DNA of 11,738 nt from an uncultured bacterium (GCA_934871445.1 CAKXBD010000060.1:1-11738); one strand, 5' to 3'. Numbered from the stretch's first letter, positions 1 through 7,435 are shown. The notes: generated by a model from the letters alone, not told the origin. Numbers and translations: made by a program.

Positions 1-723
1 TTTCAGGCCTTCCACTCGGTCGTTACTTCCCGCCCAATCCGTCACCACTACTCCCGTAAATCCCCATTCCCCGCGAAGAATATCTTTCATCAGGTGCGGG
101 TTCTCGTTCGCATAAATCCCGTTGATTTTATTATACGACGACATTACGCATTTCGCTCCGCCTTCTTTCACCGCGATTTCAAAACCTCGAAGATACAGTT
201 CCCTCAAAGTCCGTTCGTCCATGATAGAATCGCTCGTCATTCGGCGGTATTCGCGGTTATTCGCTGCGAAATGCTTCACGCATGCCGCCACTCCCTTGCT
301 TTGGATTCCGCGCACGTACGCGGCAGCCATTTTTCCCGACAGATACGGGTCCTCCGAATAATACTCGAAGTTCCTCCCGCACAGCGGATTTCTCTTGATA
401 TTCAGCCCGGGACCTAACAGCACGTCCACGTTCATCGACGACGCTTCCTCACCGAGCGCTTCTCCGATTCGCTCTCCCAATTCCTCGTCCCACGAACACG
501 CCATAATCGACGACGACGGGAAACACGTCGCCGGCAAGGACACATTCAGGCCCAAGTGGTCGCTCGCCGCTGCCTGTTTTCTCAGCCCTATCGGCCCGTC
601 CGATAAATATAAACTTCGGATTCCTTTTTCCTTAAACTCCGCCGTTGACCAAAAGTCCCGCCCCGTCAACAGCTCCGCCTTTTCTTTTTTGCTTAATTTT
701 TTAATGATTTCCTGCTTCTCCAT
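1..723 (-). CDS. GH3 family beta-glycosidase (beta-glucosidase-like), conventional domain order, 3' end cut by window
   Basis: The first 241 residues are present; the gene runs off the window at position 1. The sequence opens directly with the GH3 TIM-barrel domain and has no signal peptide or membrane helix, so the enzyme is probably cytoplasmic. Visible GH3 landmarks are D42-G-P (substrate-binding Asp), the G-R-N-F-E-Y-Y-S-E-D-P stretch near residues 116-126, K150-H151 followed by F-A-A-N-N, and V-V-V-T-D-W with D229 as the expected catalytic nucleophile. The acid/base residue would lie in the missing C-terminal domain. The ATG at 723 follows an AAGGAAAGG-like ribosome binding site and sits 24 bp after the stop of the acyl-ligase gene, so it is probably the distal gene of the same operon. 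Family knowledge: GH3 enzymes release terminal beta-linked glucose, xylose or related sugars. The exact substrate cannot be read here. The order is opposite to that of the GH3 gene at 7436-10414. Confidence 0.93.
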   Translation of the reverse strand, partial: MEKQEIIKKLSKKEKAELLTGRDFWSTAEFKEKGIRSLYLSDGPIGLRKQAAASDHLGLNVSLPATCFPSSSIMACSWDEELGERIGEALGEEASSMNVDVLLGPGLNIKRNPLCGRNFEYYSEDPYLSGKMAAAYVRGIQSKGVAACVKHFAANNREYRRMTSDSIMDERTLRELYLRGFEIAVKEGGAKCVMSSYNKINGIYANENPHLMKDILRGEWGFTGVVVTDWAGSNDRVEGLK

Positions 724-747
724 TTTTCTGCCTTTCCTTCTTTCGCC

Positions 748-2274
748 TTATTCGGCAAATACTTTTCTTATCCTTTCTTTATCCGTCTTTCCCGTAGTTG
801 TCAACGGCAATTCTTCCGCAAATTTGATCCTCGCCGGCAGTTCTATTTTGGTCAGACTTCCTTGCAAATCGTTTATGATTTCCGCTTCCGTCCGAGCTTC
901 TCCCGCTTTCAGCACCACCAGCGCGCACGGCACCTCGCCTGCCTTTTCGTCTCGACCCGATACTACCGCCGCGTTTTCTACATACTTCAATTTCAAAAGC
1001 TCCGCCTCGATTTTCGCCGACGAAATATTATTTCCGTTTCGGATTATGATGTCTTTCTTCCTTCCGCTTATGTGCAGATACCCTTCTTCGTCTATATAGC
1101 CCAAATCCCCCGTATGCAGCCACCCGCCTTTCAGCACCGCTTTCGTCGACTCCTCGTCGCCATAATACCCCAGCATTACCACGGGACTCCTCACGCAGAT
1201 TTCTCCCGTCTCGCCTATCCCTACTTCCTCGCCTTCTTCGTTTTGTACCGTCACCTCGTTTAACGGCAGCGGCTTTCCCACCGTCATCCTGCGCACTTCC
1301 GCACGCTCACGCTCGGGACTGCCGCTGATTCCGATACATTCGCTCATTCCGTACACGGGCATCAATCGGATTTCCAGCGTAGATTCGATAAACGCAAACT
1401 GCTCCGCCGTGATCGGCGCTCCACCCATCGTCCCAGCCTGTAAACTATTCAAACGATACCCTTTTTCACGCTTGCCTTGCGCCAATGCGTACATCAACGA
1501 CGGCACTCCGCCTAAGCGTGTCAATCTGTATCTGTCTATACATTTCGCGATATAGTCCACACTCAGAAAATCGGGGAACATGATTTCGTAGTGATGCATG
1601 ATTATAGTCAACCATAGTGCCAAACCGTACACGTGGTGCATCGGCACCAAGCATATCGATACGTCCGTAGCTTTATAGCAACCGCCGTAGCCGTAATTCA
1701 CCGCGTGATTCATGCAGTTATACTGGCTCAATACAACCGCTTTATTCCGTCCCGTCGAGCCCGAAGTAAAAATGAGGACTGCAGGCGCATGTATGTCTGC
1801 GACCTTCGAAAACGCGTCTTCCGATTCCGTTGTTTCGAATGAAAGTCCCGTCTTCCTTTCCCCGTCATAAAAGCGCCAGCCGTCTTCCGCCGCGATTCCG
1901 CCTTTCTCTTCCTCGTTTGAAAGATATTTCTCTACCGAGATTTCCACTCCGCTCTGACCGATAAATTCTCGAAAATCGTTGTGCGGGTCCGTCAGCACCG
2001 CCACCGCGCCCAAAAATTCCAGCGCATAAAACAGTACTCCCGTCTGTATGCTCCGCGTCGCACGCAGGCCGATTAATTCGCCCTTCTTTACGCCCATTTC
2101 ACGTAAACGGTGCGCCATGTTTACCGTCATTCGATATATTTCGCCCGCCGTATATTCCCGCTTCTCCCTAAAAAACATTCGCTTATCCGGACTTTCTCTC
2201 GCAAATTCCGACAAGTAGTCGTGAATTCCTTTCTCCGTACGTACCACCCGCTCGCCCCAATAATTCTTTTCCAT
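748..2274 (-). CDS. AMP-forming acyl-activating enzyme (acyl-CoA synthetase / acyl-carrier ligase-like)
   Basis: A 508-residue class I adenylate-forming enzyme, normal length for the family, with no signal peptide and hence cytoplasmic. Motifs in order: the phosphate-binding loop L-I-F-T-S-G-S-T-G-R-N-K (about 167-178), Y-G-M-S-E (308-312), T-G-D (388-390), G-R-K-K-D-I-I-I-R-N-G (404-414) at the domain hinge, and a C-terminal T-T-G-K with K496 as the adenylation lysine. After the hinge it reads N-N-I-S-S-A-K-I-E where many relatives have N-I-x-P-x-E-I-E, a mild deviation. The ATG at 2274 follows a GGGAGG ribosome binding site. It lies 65 bp after the MBOAT gene and 24 bp before the distal GH3 gene. 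Inference: it activates the acyl group that the MBOAT uses, like DltA in teichoic acid alanylation, but the acyl substrate and acceptor (CoA or a carrier protein) are unknown. No carrier-protein gene is present in the window. Confidence 0.9.
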   Translation of the reverse strand: MEKNYWGERVVRTEKGIHDYLSEFARESPDKRMFFREKREYTAGEIYRMTVNMAHRLREMGVKKGELIGLRATRSIQTGVLFYALEFLGAVAVLTDPHNDFREFIGQSGVEISVEKYLSNEEEKGGIAAEDGWRFYDGERKTGLSFETTESEDAFSKVADIHAPAVLIFTSGSTGRNKAVVLSQYNCMNHAVNYGYGGCYKATDVSICLVPMHHVYGLALWLTIIMHHYEIMFPDFLSVDYIAKCIDRYRLTRLGGVPSLMYALAQGKREKGYRLNSLQAGTMGGAPITAEQFAFIESTLEIRLMPVYGMSECIGISGSPERERAEVRRMTVGKPLPLNEVTVQNEEGEEVGIGETGEICVRSPVVMLGYYGDEESTKAVLKGGWLHTGDLGYIDEEGYLHISGRKKDIIIRNGNNISSAKIEAELLKLKYVENAAVVSGRDEKAGEVPCALVVLKAGEARTEAEIINDLQGSLTKIELPARIKFAEELPLTTTGKTDKERIRKVFAE

Positions 2275-2339
2275 TTCTTCGCCTCCCGTTTTAATTCATT
2301 CCTGTACCGACTTCGTATTTTTTTCTGAAATGACAAGTT

Positions 2340-3830
2340 CTAAAACTGAAAATATTCAAAGCCGCTGATATCTCCCGACGACAACAACCCCAGCCAAAAC
2401 AATCCTACCGCAAAAATTCCGTAAATAAATAAGCCGACGTTTGTCTTTCCCTCCGTACGGACCACGGCGCATAAACGGCCCTGCGGCTGTTCGCGGCGCT
2501 CTTCCGTGAGACGATACAAAAGGGACATGGTCACGATCGCCACGGTAAGTTGCAAAAGCTGTATCGCGTCTATTCCCAGCGAGGACAGTGCGGAGGAAAA
2601 ATACGCCTCCCCGAAGCCCCAATCCGTGAACAGACGGCTGAATGCCGTTCCCACTTCGAACAGAGTCTGAGAACGAAACAAAATACAGCAGGGAACAGAC
2701 AGCAAAAATACGAATATCTGGCGCAACAACCTCACGTTCGCAGTCTCCAAATCTATTTTATGTTTTTCACAAAATCTGCCGAACGGTTTCCTTAATAACG
2801 ACTCGATGCAGACCATTACCCCCGCGGACATCCCCCACAGTACAAACGTCCAATTCGCACCGTGCCAAAGTCCGCACAAAGTAAATACGATTAAGGTATT
2901 TAAGATTTTTCTCGCCTTGCCTTTCCGGTTGCCGCCCAGCGGGATATAGACATATTGCGTAAACCACTGATTGAGCGTAATGTGCCAGCGGCGGAAAAAT
3001 TCCGTATAACTCGTCGAAGTCAAGGGTTTATCGAAATTCTTGGTAAGTCTGACGCCCATGAGCCGCGCCGAACCCATGGCGATTTCCGAATAACCCGCAA
3101 AATCGTTATAAATCTGAATGAGGAACAGTGCCGAAGCAGCAAAGACTGCCAAACCGTTCGCGCTTCCCAAATCCGCATACACCTTATTGACGAAAATACC
3201 GCAGAAATCGGCCACGACGCATTTTCGGAAAAAGCCCGACAAAAGCCATTTCGCGCCCGAGAGGAGATCTTCTTCCTCGATATGGTGCCTTTCCTTTAAT
3301 TGCGGCAACAAGGTCTGGGGGCGTTCGATGGGCCCCGCCACGAGCTGGGGAAAATAGGAGACATACAGCGCGAAATATCCGAAATGACGCTCGGCCTTGA
3401 AATCGCCGCGATAGACGTCGATGACATACGACAGCGTCTGAAAGGTATAAAACGAGATTCCGACGGGCAAAATTACGTTCAGAACGATATCGTCCTGCTC
3501 GGCGCGAAACAGCCTTACGACTCCCGTCACGCTCTCCAAAATGAAGTTGATGTATTTGAAGAATATAAGCGCCCCTAAACAGATGATCAGCGTGCCGACA
3601 AGCCAAGCCTTTTTCGCCTTTTTATTCGTCGTGCGATCGATTCCGATGCCCGCGATATACGCGGTCAGAGTAGTGAGAAAAATCAGACCGATGAGCCATA
3701 CGTTCCAACTCATATAAAAAAGATAGCTGGCGGCAAGAAGAAGCATCCACCTTACTCTATGCGGCAAAAGCCAATAAAGAAGAACGACTACGGGGAGAAA
3801 AATTAAAAATTCCAAAGAATTAAAATTCAA
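2340..3830 (-). CDS. MBOAT family O-acyltransferase (AlgI/DltB-like)
   Basis: A 496-residue polytopic membrane protein of the AlgI/DltB type, which moves acyl groups from a cytoplasmic donor to an extracytoplasmic acceptor. Diagnostic motifs: L-P-V-G-I-S-F-Y-T-F-Q (121-131), P-Q-L-V-A-G-P-I (161-168), R-R-W-H with H283, N-D-F-A-G-Y-S near 242-248, and L-W-H-G-A-N-W with the invariant catalytic H323. The protein ends F-E-Y-F-Q-F, an aromatic tail containing Y493 that is typical of this branch. The start is a TTG at 3830: the resulting M-N-F-N-S-L-E-F-L-I-F-L-P matches the usual N-terminus of AlgI-like proteins, and a purine-rich ribosome binding site (3835-3844) precedes it. It begins 1 bp after the stop of the 80-aa membrane protein, so translation is probably coupled. 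Neighbours are an acyl-activating ligase downstream and two SGNH proteins upstream, a classic O-acylation set. The acyl group and target polymer are not visible. Confidence 0.95.
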   Translation of the reverse strand: MNFNSLEFLIFLPVVVLLYWLLPHRVRWMLLLAASYLFYMSWNVWLIGLIFLTTLTAYIAGIGIDRTTNKKAKKAWLVGTLIICLGALIFFKYINFILESVTGVVRLFRAEQDDIVLNVILPVGISFYTFQTLSYVIDVYRGDFKAERHFGYFALYVSYFPQLVAGPIERPQTLLPQLKERHHIEEEDLLSGAKWLLSGFFRKCVVADFCGIFVNKVYADLGSANGLAVFAASALFLIQIYNDFAGYSEIAMGSARLMGVRLTKNFDKPLTSTSYTEFFRRWHITLNQWFTQYVYIPLGGNRKGKARKILNTLIVFTLCGLWHGANWTFVLWGMSAGVMVCIESLLRKPFGRFCEKHKIDLETANVRLLRQIFVFLLSVPCCILFRSQTLFEVGTAFSRLFTDWGFGEAYFSSALSSLGIDAIQLLQLTVAIVTMSLLYRLTEERREQPQGRLCAVVRTEGKTNVGLFIYGIFAVGLFWLGLLSSGDISGFEYFQF

Positions 3831-3831
3831 T

Positions 3832-4074
3832 TTACCTTCCCCCCTTTTTCCACAGCGGCAACAAATTTATCGCAAAAAATGCCGCCGCAACGGTGCCGAC
3901 TTCATACAGCCCCGCGCCTTTCAACAGAGCGTACGTCGCAGTCGCCACAAAGATAAACGCGGAAATCGCCGTAACGCAAAAGTGCGTTTTTTTCACCAAT
4001 CCGAATCCGCAAAGCGCGAGCGAAACGATAAACCCCAGCAAAATTAACGGATTATTTACGAATGCGCTTTCCAT
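3832..4074 (-). CDS. Small membrane protein of 80 aa, unknown function
   Basis: Not a family I recognise. The protein is strongly hydrophobic, with two or three probable membrane helices at about residues 8-27, 30-50 and 54-73, and a basic end W-K-K-G-G-R that would favour a cytoplasmic C-terminus. It has no carrier-protein serine motif (no D-S-L), so it is not a DltC-like acyl carrier. Its ATG follows a strong GGAGGAG ribosome binding site 13 bp after the stop of the SGNH lipoprotein gene, and its stop is 1 bp from the TTG of the MBOAT gene, whose ribosome binding site lies inside its final codons. The tight coupling suggests it is made in step with the MBOAT and may be an accessory subunit. 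DltX offers a positional parallel only, since no sequence similarity is claimed. The coding call rests on start signal, hydrophobicity and spacing. Confidence 0.82.
   Translation of the reverse strand: MESAFVNNPLILLGFIVSLALCGFGLVKKTHFCVTAISAFIFVATATYALLKGAGLYEVGTVAAAFFAINLLPLWKKGGR
3835..3844 (-). promoter_or_regulatory. Ribosome binding site of the TTG-started MBOAT gene
   Basis: GGGGGGAAGG forms part of the last codons of the 80-aa membrane protein and ends 4 nt before the TTG at 3830; the TAA stop of the small gene lies between. The layout implies that ribosomes finishing the small protein start the MBOAT. Confidence 0.65.
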
Positions 4075-4087
4075 ATCTCCTCCGTCG

Positions 4088-5929
4088 TCAAACCCCTGCC
4101 GCCTGCAAATCCGAAATTAGCCGCTCCGTGCGCAAAGCTGCGCCCAAATCGTTCAGGTGATAGTCGCTGTCGTAAAAATATCTGCCGAGAAACATATAAT
4201 CTTCCACCTCGGAAATAAACTCGTATCCGTAAACGGAGAGCATGCTTTCAAATTTCTCGGCGAACTCATAGCCCTTTTCCTCTATCTCCGTCCCGCCCCT
4301 TGCACTAATATTGACGGGAGCATACGACAGGTATACCTTGCCGCCCTTCGACTCGATCGCATCGTAATACCCGACCAACTTCTCTATCCCGCTATCCGTC
4401 AAAAGTTCGGGCGCATAACAATACGCATTGTCGCTGTACGTGACGTCCCGTTCGTTTTCCGTTGCTTCGTCGTACGGACGTTCATAGATATAATCCCCGT
4501 AGATGTTGAAATCTTCGTACCTGCCGTCGCTGTAACTGCACGGTTCCATTTCGTCTTTGAGCTCGATATAATCGAAAAATGCACGGAGCACTCCGCCGTT
4601 ATCCGAAAAGTCGGCGAGAGAAAGCAAATCGTAATTGCCCTCCACCATAATAAACATGATATTGTTGACAAAATAACTGAACATGAGCTGGCTGGGACTC
4701 ATTTCCTCCGGAGCATGGACAAATACATCGTCTTTTCCTATATAATTGATCATGATATCCATTTGAAACGCCGCGTTTATATCTCCGTTCATGCCCATAT
4801 TGAATACGACGTAATTGTCGCCGTAAACGTCGTTTACTGCATCGCTGCTCACTCCGTAAGCAAAACTGCACCCCGAAAAAAAGATAATCTTCTTTTTATC
4901 CGCATTCAATATCAGCCTATCCATATTATCCGAAAAAATCGTACTGTTATTAACTGCCTGAAAACACGGCTCCCTCACCGCATTGATGTGAAGCGTCTTT
5001 ATATTATAGGGAAACGCTTTTTCGTCTATCTCCTCAATATTATCTGAAAAATACAGTTCCGAAAAGGACGAGTGCAAAAATGAATTGCTTTTTATTACTT
5101 TTATTGTGTTCGGCAGGACGAGCGTTTTGCTCGAAAGCGTCCCGCAGGGCATATTCGTCGTAAAGGAACTTGAAATTTCCACTACCTTTCTCCCGCCGAT
5201 TTCCGAAGGAATTACGAAAGGCTGAATATCCCCTTTCCCGCGATAACCCGTCAGTGTGACCGTTTCTTTCGTTAATTCTTTATAAAGAAGCTGACTTGCA
5301 TCGAGGCTCTTCTCCCATTCCGCATACAGCGTCGCCGTTTCTCCGTCCGCTACCGTCACGCGGCTTCCTAAACCGATATGCTCGCCCTTTCCGTCCGCGC
5401 TCGTATTCCAGCCTGTCAGCACATAGCCTTGACGAACTATGTCCGCACCGTTGATGGTATTCGGGCGCAGGTGCTCGGTGAGAGAATAGTCTACGGTACA
5501 TTCCTCCGCGCCGTCTCCATCCGTTCCGCCGTTGAAAATATACTTTATCGTACATTTTAAGTCTATTTCGACGGTATCCTGCCCCGTGGCCTTTCGACAT
5601 TCTACCGTCACCCGCGAAGGACGTGAAACGTTTTTCAGCGTCAATACCGTCTTTGCGCCCTTTTTCTCCGTTGTATATTCCGAATAATCACAGGACGCAA
5701 TTTCATAGCCGGCACGAATAGAAAGTTCTGTCCGGAAATCCTCGCCCGTTTCGACTTCCCCGGTCGGGGCCGACGCCGTAAAAAACAGACTGTCTACGAT
5801 AGAAACTTTTACTTTATCCTCGCGCTGCTCCGTCTGCGTACAACCGCACAACAATATACATACCGCTAACAACAGGATAAAAAAGAACTGCGTTTTCTTA
5901 CTCCGTATATCCTTCCATCCGCTTCGCAT
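4088..5929 (-). CDS. Surface lipoprotein: InlB B-repeat, BspA-like leucine-rich repeats and C-terminal SGNH-hydrolase-like domain
   Basis: A 613-residue exported protein. Residues 11-30 form a lipoprotein signal with lipobox L-C-G-C, the lipidated residue being C30. Then come an undefined beta-rich segment (31-125), an InlB/Listeria-Bacteroides B-repeat (about 129-207, with G-Y-V-L-T-G-W-N and A-E-W-E-K), a BspA-like leucine-rich region (about 215-345), and an SGNH-like domain (346-613). The SGNH landmarks are G-C-S with S355 as candidate nucleophile, F-N-M-G-M-N-G around G379 (block II), and Y-D-S-D-Y-H-L-N-D with D587, D589 and H591. I chose the ATG at 5929 over an in-frame TTG at 5956 because it has a G-rich ribosome binding site and puts the signal peptide at the right distance. 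It overlaps the preceding gene by 32 bp. Inference: an O-acyl transferase or esterase working with the MBOAT on an extracytoplasmic glycan, in the role DltD or AlgJ/AlgX fill elsewhere. Confidence 0.85.
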   Translation of the reverse strand: MRSGWKDIRSKKTQFFFILLLAVCILLCGCTQTEQREDKVKVSIVDSLFFTASAPTGEVETGEDFRTELSIRAGYEIASCDYSEYTTEKKGAKTVLTLKNVSRPSRVTVECRKATGQDTVEIDLKCTIKYIFNGGTDGDGAEECTVDYSLTEHLRPNTINGADIVRQGYVLTGWNTSADGKGEHIGLGSRVTVADGETATLYAEWEKSLDASQLLYKELTKETVTLTGYRGKGDIQPFVIPSEIGGRKVVEISSSFTTNMPCGTLSSKTLVLPNTIKVIKSNSFLHSSFSELYFSDNIEEIDEKAFPYNIKTLHINAVREPCFQAVNNSTIFSDNMDRLILNADKKKIIFFSGCSFAYGVSSDAVNDVYGDNYVVFNMGMNGDINAAFQMDIMINYIGKDDVFVHAPEEMSPSQLMFSYFVNNIMFIMVEGNYDLLSLADFSDNGGVLRAFFDYIELKDEMEPCSYSDGRYEDFNIYGDYIYERPYDEATENERDVTYSDNAYCYAPELLTDSGIEKLVGYYDAIESKGGKVYLSYAPVNISARGGTEIEEKGYEFAEKFESMLSVYGYEFISEVEDYMFLGRYFYDSDYHLNDLGAALRTERLISDLQAAGV

Positions 5930-7367
5930 AACGCCCCCAAAAATAATTGTTCGCAAATTCGCTCAAAGCACTCTCCGGTACATAAATCTTACAACTGCCC
6001 GGTACACCGTCCAGCAGTTCGTATCCGACGGAAATTTCCGCAGGCTCCGAGTGCCGCAATATGATGCGCTCCAAATTGTCACAGCCTAAAAAGCTCCCGT
6101 TAGACAAAGTATGGATATTCTCCTGAATCGTGACGCTTTTCAGGTTTTTATCGTCAAAAAACACGACGGGCAGAAACGCCTTTACATAAATACCGTCTAC
6201 CTGATAGGGAATTACCAGCTCCTCTGCGGCCTTTCCCGCTTCCGTCAGTCCGACAACCGTATAATAACTGCCGTCGAGACGATATTCGAACATGTCCGCG
6301 TCCGTATTGTCGCCCTCTCCCGTTACCTCCTCGTCGGGGAGAACGGGTTTATCGGGGAGCTCATAGTCCGTCTTTGTCGTATTCCCGAATTGATTTTTAA
6401 TGTCATTTACGAGTTGAACCGTCCTCACCTGCATGCCGCTGTCATTCAGATGATAATTGGAATCGTAAAACCACTCCTTTTCCAAAATATAGTCTTCTAT
6501 ATTACTGATGACGGGAAATTGCAATTTTTCCTCTATGCAGTGATAGAAATCCGACGCTCTTTCCAATTCGCCGAATAAAATCGCCTCCGCGTTCATCGGC
6601 GCAAAAGAATAATACATCTCCGCACCTTTCTTTTTGAGCTTCTTCGCATAATCGTTGATGAAATTTACAAAATCCGCGGAAAACAGCGACTCGTCGAAAG
6701 CGATCGGATTGTTTTCGTCCACGCCGTCCGGCATTACGTTATTCGGCCGCGCGTAATTTTTCAAATCGCCGCGTTCGTCGAAAGAAGAGCGCGCGTACAC
6801 GCCGCTCCCCGATGCGGGAGTTCCCGCCTCGTAAAGAGCCAGCTTTTTCGCCGTATAACCGATATACCCCGCCGCAAGCTCACCTTTCGTCTCCTTCGGA
6901 AAAACGTTATACATGCTCATGTCACTGTCGAGCGCGTACCACGCTTCCTCCGCCGAAAAATACGTCGAGAGGGACTGCGCAGACAGCTCCGGCGTAAATA
7001 TCACCACATCGCCTTCGTTTATCTCTCCGTAGGCGAGCTCGCACATCATTTTCGTGCCGAGAGAGCCGTACAGCCCAAAGTTACAAACCGAATAGCCAAG
7101 TCCCGCTTCCCGAAGCAACTCCTCGGCGAGCGCAGAATCTACACCAAAGGCTACATTCGAATTTCCGAGGACAACGATTTTCTTGCCCGTCGTATCTTTC
7201 AAACGCGCGTACAGATCGGAAAGCGCGCCGTAATAGGTCGCAGTGTATTGAGGCGGTATATACCGACCCGCGATATAAATTCCCACAAAGGGAGCGCATA
7301 CCGCAAGCAATACAAACAGACACATGAAAAGGATTGCCGCAATTCTGCGCCCTTTTGCCTTTTCCAT
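5898..7367 (-). CDS. Membrane-anchored SGNH-hydrolase-like protein with C-terminal BspA-like leucine-rich region
   Basis: A 489-residue protein with an N-terminal membrane helix (about 9-32) after a basic start and no lipobox, so it is a signal anchor or signal peptide. The SGNH-like domain spans about 60-330: V-V-L-G-N-S with S70 as candidate nucleophile, C-N-F-G-L-Y-G around G98 (block II), and F-Y-D-S-N-Y-H-L-N-D with D302 and H306. An acidic, Pro-rich linker (about 330-358) leads to a leucine-rich-repeat region (about 360-470) with a V-I-P-Y-Q-V-D-G-I-Y-V-K-A-F opening typical of BspA-like repeats. A longer open frame starts at 7439, but ATG 7367 has a GGGAGAAG ribosome binding site, puts the membrane helix at the N-terminus, and leaves the upstream hairpin untranslated. 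It is a paralogue of the SGNH protein at 4088-5929, where the modules sit in the opposite order. Probable role: extracytoplasmic acyl transfer or de-esterification beside the MBOAT. Confidence 0.87.
   Translation of the reverse strand: MEKAKGRRIAAILFMCLFVLLAVCAPFVGIYIAGRYIPPQYTATYYGALSDLYARLKDTTGKKIVVLGNSNVAFGVDSALAEELLREAGLGYSVCNFGLYGSLGTKMMCELAYGEINEGDVVIFTPELSAQSLSTYFSAEEAWYALDSDMSMYNVFPKETKGELAAGYIGYTAKKLALYEAGTPASGSGVYARSSFDERGDLKNYARPNNVMPDGVDENNPIAFDESLFSADFVNFINDYAKKLKKKGAEMYYSFAPMNAEAILFGELERASDFYHCIEEKLQFPVISNIEDYILEKEWFYDSNYHLNDSGMQVRTVQLVNDIKNQFGNTTKTDYELPDKPVLPDEEVTGEGDNTDADMFEYRLDGSYYTVVGLTEAGKAAEELVIPYQVDGIYVKAFLPVVFFDDKNLKSVTIQENIHTLSNGSFLGCDNLERIILRHSEPAEISVGYELLDGVPGSCKIYVPESALSEFANNYFWGRYAKRMEGYTE
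5934..5938 (-). promoter_or_regulatory. Weak ribosome binding site of the SGNH lipoprotein gene
   Basis: GGGGG lies 4 nt before the ATG at 5929 and can pair with the anti-Shine-Dalgarno CCUCC through one G-U wobble. It lies inside the coding end of the preceding SGNH gene, so translational coupling through the 32-bp overlap may supply much of the initiation. Confidence 0.5.
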
Positions 7368-7372
7368 AACCG

Positions 7373-7380
7373 CTTCTCCC
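7373..7380 (-). promoter_or_regulatory. Ribosome binding site of the membrane-anchored SGNH gene
   Basis: GGGAGAAG lies 5 nt before the ATG at 7367. It decides the start in favour of this ATG, since the longer in-frame candidate at 7439 would translate through the hairpin at 7390-7428 and bury the membrane helix about 33 residues in. Confidence 0.75.
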
Positions 7381-7389
7381 AAAAGTCGA

Positions 7390-7428
7390 ACAATGCGCCC
7401 GAAGCTCATTAGTCTGCGGGCGCATTGT
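7390..7428 (-). terminator. Perfect 12-bp intercistronic hairpin; partial terminator/attenuator or mRNA-stabilising element
   Basis: In the 68-bp gap between the inverted GH3 gene and the first SGNH gene, ACAATGCGCCCG (7417-7428 on the minus strand) is followed after 15 nt by its exact complement CGGGCGCATTGT (7390-7401). On the minus-strand transcript the stem begins 7 nt after the GH3 stop codon. The sequence that follows, TCGACTTTTGGG, is only weakly T-rich, so this is not a clean intrinsic terminator. The hairpin ends 9 nt before the ribosome binding site of the next gene. The inverted repeat is directly visible; its role (attenuation, RNA processing or 3'-end protection) is inference. 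Confidence 0.55.
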
Positions 7429-7435
7429 CTTTCGC

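Noticed and set aside
395..1099. 234-codon Ser/Phe/Pro-rich open frame on the plus strand spanning two genes
   Set aside because: It runs antisense across the GH3/ligase junction. Its low-complexity composition comes from the C-rich antisense strand, and both opposing genes carry clear family motifs.
2275..2339. 65-bp gap between the MBOAT and ligase genes considered for a terminator or promoter
   Set aside because: I see only the ligase ribosome binding site (GGGAGG), no convincing stem-loop, and no well-spaced -35/-10 pair.
3832..4074. 80-aa gene considered as a DltC-like acyl carrier protein
   Set aside because: The size fits, but the protein is hydrophobic with two or three membrane helices and no phosphopantetheine-attachment serine motif.
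4157..5047. 296-codon open frame on the plus strand
   Set aside because: It is antisense to the SGNH domain and leucine-rich part of the lipoprotein gene, has no ribosome binding site I can support, and has shadow-like composition.
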